Assembly (NCBI RefSeq): GCF_010093595.1
Contig: NW_022985458.1
Coordinates: 299,139 to 363,138 of the forward strand
DNA length: 64,000 nt
DNA from: Mytilinidion resinicola
Lineage: Eukaryota; Ascomycota; Dothideomycetes; Mytilinidiales; Mytilinidiaceae
Direction: 5' to 3'
Of this stretch, positions 57,489-64,000 are shown one piece after another. The notes under the pieces were generated by a model. It ran no database searches, had not been told where the DNA came from, and worked only from the letters and a program-made list of their open reading frames with translations. How positions within the stretch are numbered: position 1 is the first letter of the stretch; every line of letters begins with the position of its first letter. The position numbers and the translations under genes are program-made.

Positions 57489-58026
57489 TGTTACAACCCG
57501 TAATACGAACAACCCGAGCGCAGAGGCACTCGCGGAGACAAGCAAGCAGATAAGACTGATTACAGAGAACCAGGTCACAGGACCGAGAGGGTCACGTGTA
57601 GGACGCATAGGGATCCTGGATTCCCCTACGGACTGCTGGTGGATGGGAACGATCTAAGGATAGAACATCACGGGACAAGGTCACGTGATGGCTCGAGAGG
57701 CTCGAGGGAACGAGCCAGGCGAGCGCTCGAGGGGCTCGAGGCTGAGAGCTATGAGAGCAGCTCGAGGGGCTCGAGGCTGCGAGCCATACGAGCAAGAGGT
57801 TTCTTAGGACGGAGCTTTTATATAAAGGGACGCTCCTTTGCATAGATAGGAACCTCGTGTTCAACTTAAGATTTCAATACTACCTATTGGAAGTGACAAC
57901 CCCGTCTTAAGACCTTGATTGATTATTGCCTTACCTTTTGAAGACTATTGCACCCCGACAACGACTTGCCTATACCCTGCCTTAGTGTGAGACACTTGGA
58001 AGGTATAGAAGAGACGACCCGTTATA
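57489..58026 (+). repeat. 3' LTR of nested chromovirus
   Basis: It begins tgttacaacccgtaatac, almost free of RIP changes, and is preceded by the purine tract agaagggggagcgag (57474-57488). It contains repeated gctcgaggggctcgaggctg units. Confidence 0.93.
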
Positions 58027-59612
58027 CTTAAGCAGCCTAAAATTAAATACTGCTCTATTCCAACCTATTTATATAGTTAAATCTAATAGAAACTAACTAA
58101 ATAATTTAGGAGATTATTAAGGATAAATACCTAAATAATAAGTTTATCTAGGAAGTCCTAGAGATATTATACTCTGGAGTACACTGCTCTAAGAAAATTA
58201 CCCTAAGCGAATGTAAAAAGTAAAATAGTAAGCTCTACTTCCGCAACCGAATAGCAATTCCTAATAATAATAAACTAAAGATTAAACTGCTTCGTCACGT
58301 GCATAATTCTCCTATTAGCGGCTACCCTAGATATAGAAAAACTCTAGAAATCCTCTAAAAAAAATACTACTAGCTGTATATATTTAAAATAATTCGCTAA
58401 TTTATAGTATACTATTATACCTATTACTATACAAAGGCTTTAAAAGAGAAGTATAATAGCTTCCTAAAACCTCTGCCCGTCCTGCAGTATTACTAGCAAG
58501 ATATTTCTATTAACTTTATTATTAAACTACCTAAATCTAAAGGCTGCACTAATATTATAGTTATAGTAGACCGCCTAAGTAAGTACTAATATATAATTTC
58601 CTATAGAATAATTATAGCTAAGGCTATAGCTAACCTATTCTACTAATATATTTAGGTATATTACAGATTGCCTAATATATACGTATCCGATTAAGAATTG
58701 CAGTTTATCTCCGTATTTTAGAATAAACTCTGTAAGCAACTACGTATTAAAGCCTAATTATTGTCGGCCTTCTACCCGGAAACTAATAGCTAAATAGAGA
58801 AGGCTAATTTAATACTGGAATAAGCCCTCTGCGCCTATATAAACTATAAGTAAGATAACTAGATTACCTAGCTGCCGTCTGCTTAGTTTAAGGCAAATAA
58901 CACCTAATCTAAATTAATAACAATAACACTATTTATTACTATCTTAGGACAACACCTAAAAATAGACTTTAAACCGCTATTAGGAACTCCGCGCCCTGCC
59001 TATTAAGCACTGCAAGCACTTAAGGCTAATTAGATAGTTAATAAAATATCGGATATTAAGCAGTTTATCCGCGAAGAGATAACTTAGGCCTAAGCAATAT
59101 AAGAAGAATACGCTAACCGAAAAAATATAGGCGCACCGGCCTATAAAGTAGGTAACAAAGTCTAGTTAAATGCACGGAATATCTGTATAAATTAACCCGC
59201 TAAGAAGCTTAATTAGAAGAACCTAGGGAAGTTCCTAATTATACAGATTGTTTTTCCATACGCCTATTAACTAGGCCTACCTAAATCTATAAAAATACAT
59301 CCTGTTTTCTATATCTTATTACTCTATCCTACCGCTCCGCAAGCTAACTACCTGCCTAGCTAGGAGTTGCCCCTACCTAAACCTATTTAAGTTAAAGAAG
59401 AGATTAAATAGTATATCGACCGTATTAAAGGCATGCGCCTGAACCGGCGCTGAAAGCAATATAAGTACTTAGTCCGATGGACTGGATACAACAACCTGTC
59501 CTGGCAACCTGTTGACGACCTAAAGGACACTACTGCTGCGGCTGATTATTATTGCCGCCACCCCGAAGCTCACGATCCTGCGTCCGATAAGCCCCGTTCT
59601 GCTAGACCCTAA
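58027..59612 (+). pseudogene. Outer gypsy pol relic, part 2 (integrase and chromodomain)
   Basis: After the nested element, the frame resumes with an integrase zinc region (HNSPISGYPRYRKTL, near 58300), core blocks (INFIIKLPKSKG, IVIVDRLSKY) and a chromodomain at about 59398-59500 (YIDRIKGMRLNRR, KYLVRWTGYNNLSWQPVDDL). The chromodomain end is almost free of RIP changes. Chromodomains direct integration to particular histone marks in this group of elements. Confidence 0.8.
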
Positions 59613-59720
59613 AACCTTAATTAAGATTTAATTTACGGCCCTACTCCTGATAAATAGCCGTACATATCATAAACAGCCGCCTCCTACTCGCTAAAAGACT
59701 TGGGTTTAGGAGGGGGGTAC

Positions 59721-60130
59721 TGTCACGGTATCGACCGCGACACCCTACCTACCGAAATTCTGCCGCAGATTGCTACAACTCCAGCAATCTGCACCGGCCT
59801 ACTACCGTTGGCCGGCCTCCTGCCCTGCCTGCCCTGCTCCGCTCCCGTCTCGCTTCCGCTTCCTATCCTGTCCCGCTCCAGCCACCTACCGGCTGCCCCC
59901 TTTTCCTATTACCTAATCTGGTAAGGACCTCGCGTACACGCGTGCCACGCGCCGAAGCGGTATAGAGGCCGTACGCCACGCGCTCGGCCACGCCCTTATA
60001 TCCGGTGGCCCGTCTCCCGTCTTCCTGTTCCTTACACAACGTCTTAATTCTCCACGTAGCATTGTATATAGCACCTAATCAACGCTCCTCTTTAAGCCCT
60101 TAACCTCTTATATATAGCGCTATTATAACA
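59721..60130 (+). repeat. 3' LTR of outer gypsy element
   Basis: 410 bases, ending ctattataaca. A purine tract (tttaggaggggggtac, 59704-59719) precedes it. Confidence 0.92.
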
Positions 60131-60990
60131 ATCGCCTCGAAGACCAGCCTCTCTTTTCTTATATTCCTAAGCACTAATATTCCTGTTAAAACCGACCTTA
60201 TAATACTAATAAGCTGCAGCCTTCCTATTCTATTATTACTATGCTTAAACTAACCCGCGGATTTCTTTAAACCTAATATCTTACAGGCCTTACTACCGGC
60301 TTCGCCTATCCTAATAGAGTGTACTCGAATAATAAGTGCTAATATAGGATTATCGGTCGGACGAAGGCTTGCTAGATAACGACAGGAACGCAGATTGCAG
60401 GATGTTAATTCTAAACCTGTAATTATTAATAAATATATACGAATTGCCGTTGCAGTTTTAGCTATAAATAACTAAACGAGCGGCCGGGAGAAGTTTTTCA
60501 GGCGTGGCAACTTGCACAACTATTTACCACGTTTAAGACTAAAGCATATTCTATGCCTTATAAACAGCTCCGGATCTAGTAGGGAGCGCTTAAGCAGGCT
60601 AAGCCTTTACGCCCTATTGCTCTACTAATAAGTATTCTCGCCAACACTATATAAAGGAACGCATAAGAAGCGCCGCTCCTAATTCTAATCCTTTAGACGA
60701 TAATAATAAGTTTCCGTCTCGCTACCCTTTAAACACTTTTACGGCCCGCTACTATCTGCGGCAGTATACGGTTAGTAGAAGCCTACAACTCTTTTAGTAG
60801 TTTATAGCTTATAGAATAGTTCACGGATTCTCTTTTTATAGTCTTCTAGCTTTAGCTCTACTTTCTTTCCTCTTTCTTCTTAATAATATTAAGCACACCC
60901 GATGTAGTATTTTAAGCGTAGCTGCCTTACGCGCTCTAATAACGCCGTCCGATATACCGTTCTTTATTAGTCTTTCTACTTTCCTTCTCT
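60131..60990 (+). pseudogene. Gene-fragment copy D2, right half (RIP-mutated)
   Basis: It starts with the duplicated atcgc and continues cctcgaagaccagcctctctt, matching D1 at 44185-44215 (cctcgaaggctagcctctctt). It can be followed to atattaagcacacccgatgta (D1 about 44770). It contains about 250 bases (60425-60650) not found in D1, so the two copies also differ by an insertion or deletion. Confidence 0.7.
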
Positions 60991-62494
60991 AGTCTATAAA
61001 GTAATTAATTTAATAATTCTATTATAATTAAAAGTATTGCTGCTTTACTCTCTATTCTATTAAAGCGGGTTAACGTAACGTGCTTACTAAATTATAGTGC
61101 ATCACAAAATCTTATAAAATTCGAGCGAATTAAGGCAAGACCTTTTCCGGAGAATTTATTCTCTTTCTCTACTGCTTTCTAAATAAGCGCACCACCCATC
61201 TATTATATACTTAGGATCTGGGATAAAAATCCTAGAAGAAAAAGCTAAGCCTTTTCTACTAAAGGCTAAGTGGGACAGCTTAATAACTCGCGCTAGGCCC
61301 TGCGCTGTATAAGTCCTTATTAGCCCGGACCTATATCTATAAGTTTCTCCTTATTTTAACCTTTATACTGCAATATTAAACAGTATAAGTTAAAGTTACA
61401 CCTTAAATAAACTTGCTTATAAGGGAGGTTATAGAGACATTATAATATTAGCCAGTTACTTAGTTAAGTAAGTCTAAAGCTTAAAGTTGTCCTCCTGCTA
61501 ATTATTAAGAATAGAATAATTTAATAAACCTATATTATCTTTTAAGGGTAATTAACCCTAGACTAGAGTAGAATTAAAGCGTCTTCTTACCCGTGTTTAC
61601 ACCTATTGCAGCTGGCCTATAGTAATATAGGGTCGGCGCAAGAATAACTAGATTAGATATTAGGAAAACCTGCTCCTCTTCGCTTTTAGCAAGGGGATAT
61701 GCATTGCTAAGGCTATAGAGATATTTTTAAAGATACCTCGGGCAGAGATTTAGACTAAAGAGATATTAGAGAAAAGATTATCGGACTAATACTCTTGGAA
61801 TACTCCTTTTTTCCGCGACGTGGTAAGCGAGCTGTTTAAGAAATAGGGGGACACTATTCCTAAGGGAATTAAAGCAGTAGTTAAAGCATATTTTAATGCT
61901 AAAAAGCTTAATTAAAGCAAGAGTAATATTTTTTAAGCTTCTTCTTTTTATATAGCATTACCTAAGGGTTTTCTATTTATAAGGCCGACTTCTAGAACTA
62001 CTATTAAAGGAGCGGGTGTTAACTAACAACTGTAATACTAGCTAAAGTTCTTTATAGTGCCAGCGCGCGGCAACACGCTTAAATAATATATAGCTTAACT
62101 TAAGTCTATATCCAACAATCTATATATAGGGATAGTTCTTAGCTTTAGAGCGGTATACACGGCGACGCCCTTTATAGCCCTAACTATAGTAAATTGCTTA
62201 CCTATACTCGCTAAACGCGGTACGGAGACGCGGTGCGGCGGCATAGTAATAGGTTTCCCAATTCTTGTCTTTTATAGGGCATATAGCTCCTCCGTCTAGA
62301 GTATGAAAATTAATTCCGGGCTTACTTAAGCCTAATTACTAAATAGATATAGCACTTCTTAGCTATATCTAACTAAGCTTAGGAGGGCCTATCGATACAA
62401 TATGCGCATGTATAAATGCGCCGAGAGTCTAGCACTATTATAATAATAATTCTTTAAGATAATCTGGGTGCAGATGCGCGGAAACCAGTCTATA
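60991..62494. other. RIP-degraded relic, not identified
   Basis: Stop-rich AT-biased sequence. No protein motif was recognised with confidence. Confidence 0.35.
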
Positions 62495-63130
62495 AAACGG
62501 ATATATTAGGGGGCGCCCATTTCTTAGAAGTCGACGGCACAGCACATGCATTAATATAGGGCTTAATTCCAGGTTATCCGCCTATCGCTATTACTAGATA
62601 CGGTATATTATATATATAATTGCACGACTAGTCCATATAACGGACACGTTAGGGAGCGCCTATTCTTAGGGAGTCGACGGCATGGTATATGCGCTAAAAC
62701 GGGGTTTAATTCCAGGTTATCCGCCTATCGCTATTACTAAATACGGCACAGCGCATGTATAAGTGCGCGGAGTCCATGCGATAGATATATTAGGGAGCGC
62801 CTATTCTTAAAAGCGAACGGCACGGCGCATATATATATTAAAACGGGGTTTAATTACAGGTTATCCGCCTATCGCTATTACTAAATACGGCACAGCGCAT
62901 ATATAAGTGCGCGGAGTCTATATAATAGACACGTTAGGGAGCGCCTATTCTTAGAAGCGAACGTTCGTGGTTACTACAGGTTATTCGCCTATTACTATTA
63001 CTAGATACGGCACACAGCGCATATATAAATATACGACCAGCCTATCTAACAGACACGTTAGGGAGCGCCTTATTCTTATAGATTTAATAGCACATCGCAT
63101 GCATATATATTAAGGCGCGGTTTATAGTTA
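62495..63130. repeat. Tandem array of about five ~140-base units
   Basis: The phrase ttaggg(a/g)gcgcc recurs at about 62506, 62649, 62790, 62934 and 63058 (spacings about 143, 141, 144 and 124). Each of the first four units also contains ggttat(c/t)cgcctat and ta(a/g)atacgg. Units differ mostly by RIP-type transitions. Confidence 0.85.
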
Positions 63131-63481
63131 TTACTAGTAATTTACTCTGTAAGTTGCAACCTTCTTATTAAATTACGCGGTAAGACTTGTTCTGTGCTAT
63201 TATATAGATTCCAATTACTTACGCAATAGGGTATTACGCATAGGTAATAACACTAAGGGCTCTTAACTTATATAAGGATATATTTCCCCTTAGCCGTACC
63301 TATCTTTAAAGCTTAATTATCTCTCACCCGGCCTTTAAGATAATTACTAGTCTACTTTCTAGGCAGAACCCGGATAAAACCGCGCTAGTAAGATATTCTA
63401 AAGTGTTATAGAAATGGATGCTTACTAGTACTTTAGCATAATACCTAAACTAGTCTATCTCTATCCGTAAAATCTCCGATA
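63131..63481. other. RIP-like spacer
   Basis: No feature was recognised. Confidence 0.3.
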
Positions 63482-64000
63482 AACACACTATCTGGTCCGC
63501 CTCCTCTACCTCCGCCTCCGCCTTTTCTGCCTCCGCCTCCACCTCTCCTTATAGATAAGCATCTCAGCCCTAGCAACTTATTTAAGCAACCTTACGGGGC
63601 GAGACTTCTGCTTAGGTTTAATCCAACCTTTAAAGAACCTGTAACGGTGACTTATAAAAAGGCTAGTAAGTTATTTTAGGGCGGCCTGGATAGAGTTTTA
63701 AAATTTTTTAAAAGTCCCGGGTTTAAGTTTAAGTGCTAGTTCTATATAAACAGTATAAAAGTTTCCTTATCTGCTTATATCTAGATAAAGAGGACTATAT
63801 TCCTGGATACCGGTTATACTTTCTCCGGTAGGCCGAAGGGCCAGGTTTTTAAATTTTGTCTTATTTAGGAGAGCGTGCTGGCAATTCCTAACGGCGGTAT
63901 AAATAGTATACCAGTCTATAGAGTTAGACCCTTTAAAAATAAAGAAGAGGCTAAGAATTACATGCTTGCTAATGCTAAGGACCTGGGCGTTAGAACTATT
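63482..64000 (+). pseudogene. RIP-degraded ORF running off the right edge
   Basis: One frame is open for 173 codons apart from four TAG stops (first at 63677), each at a plausible Trp or Gln position. It begins with a proline-rich run (GPPPLPPPPPF), then KEPVTVTYKKASKLF, SPGFKFKC, FLDTGYTFSGRPKGQVFKFC and AIPNGGINSIPVYRVRPFKN. I do not recognise it. The compositional sense of the peptide (few Tyr/Ile-only runs) makes it more gene-like than the surrounding sequence; it could be an ORF1-type protein of an element or a captured gene. It extends beyond the window. Confidence 0.5.

Larger units (their letters stand above)
50100..58026 (+). mobile_element. Nested gypsy chromovirus with antisense coding region
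   Basis: LTRs of 538 bases (50100-50637 and 57489-58026) and the duplication CTTAA (50095-50099 and 58027-58031) define a 7.93-kb insertion in the outer element. gag, protease, RT, RNase H, integrase and chromodomain lie on the + strand. Between the chromodomain and the 3' LTR is an extra ~1 kb with an antisense coding region. RIP is moderate in the centre and almost absent after about 56500. It is the younger of the two nested elements. Confidence 0.93.
46254..60130 (+). mobile_element. Outer Ty3/gypsy chromovirus, split by a nested element
   Basis: LTRs at 46254-46641 and 59721-60130 begin tgtcacggtatcgaccgcga. The 5-base duplication ATCGC lies at 46249-46253 and 60131-60135. Without the nested insertion the element is about 5.95 kb. 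It contains gag with a CCHC knuckle, RT, RNase H, integrase and a C-terminal chromodomain on the + strand. The internal part is heavily RIP-mutated, but its last 600 bases and the LTRs are less so. Confidence 0.92.

Noticed and set aside
56836..57657. 273-codon + strand ORF in the chromovirus 3' region
   Set aside because: It is the mirror frame of the antisense Cys-cluster/coiled-coil region and runs into the LTR; its peptide has no recognisable domain.
1..64000. tRNA, rRNA or CRISPR arrays
   Set aside because: No tRNA-like cloverleaf, rRNA segment or regularly spaced direct-repeat array with unique spacers was seen; the only tRNA-like sequence is the copia primer-binding site.

Overview
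The window looks like part of a filamentous ascomycete (Pezizomycotina) chromosome. The genes have short GT-AG introns, and their families (GRE2-type reductase, C2H2 plus Zn2Cys6 regulator, HET domain, Myb-like protein) are fungal. Most of the DNA is transposon wreckage with a strong repeat-induced point mutation (RIP) signature: CpA and TpG are nearly absent, TpA is very common, and almost all in-frame stops are TAG or TAA where Gln or Trp codons are expected. I cannot name the species. About 50 kb is RIP-degraded repeats and about 13 kb lies in two gene islands.

Layout. 1-602: right end of a MULE DNA transposon. About 603-6426: Tad1-like LINE with an (AAT)n tail. 6427-8270: unidentified RIP relic. 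8270-14560: island 1, with a DUF3435/FluG-like relic, a GRE2-like reductase divergent from a two-zinc-motif regulator, an ABC-transporter tail fragment and a broken HET gene. 14560-17026: unidentified relics. 17027-18341: internally deleted MULE with long terminal inverted repeats. 18558-26615: minus-strand LINE split by a complete Ty1/copia element (18709-24287). 26877-27927: second LINE copy, head to head with the first. 28654-31115: solo gypsy LTR split by a pogo/Fot1 transposon (29048-30887). 33026-38785: minus-strand Ty3/gypsy element. 39010-45150: island 2, with a small hypothetical gene, a perfect 59-bp palindrome, a Myb-like regulator, another small ORF and degenerate repeats of one gene fragment. 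46254-60130: gypsy chromovirus containing a second complete chromovirus (50100-58026). 60131-64000: the other half of the disrupted fragment copy, a ~140-bp tandem array and a RIP-degraded ORF running off the edge.

The insertion order can be read from target-site duplications: ATCGC (outer gypsy), CTTAA (inner gypsy), TATAA (copia into LINE), CTATA (solo LTR) and TA (pogo into solo LTR). Every reverse transcriptase examined has lost an Asp of its DD motif through RIP-type changes, so no element here should be autonomous. RIP is uneven. One LTR and the adjacent gag of the 33-39 kb gypsy element, and the 3' kilobase and 3' LTR of the inner chromovirus, are nearly clean. The latter clean segment carries an antisense coding region with a Cys cluster and a coiled coil. 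I found no clearly new defence or metabolic system. The best leads are that antisense gene, inverted ~38-bp repeats bracketing island 1, the palindrome, and the RIP asymmetry between LTRs.
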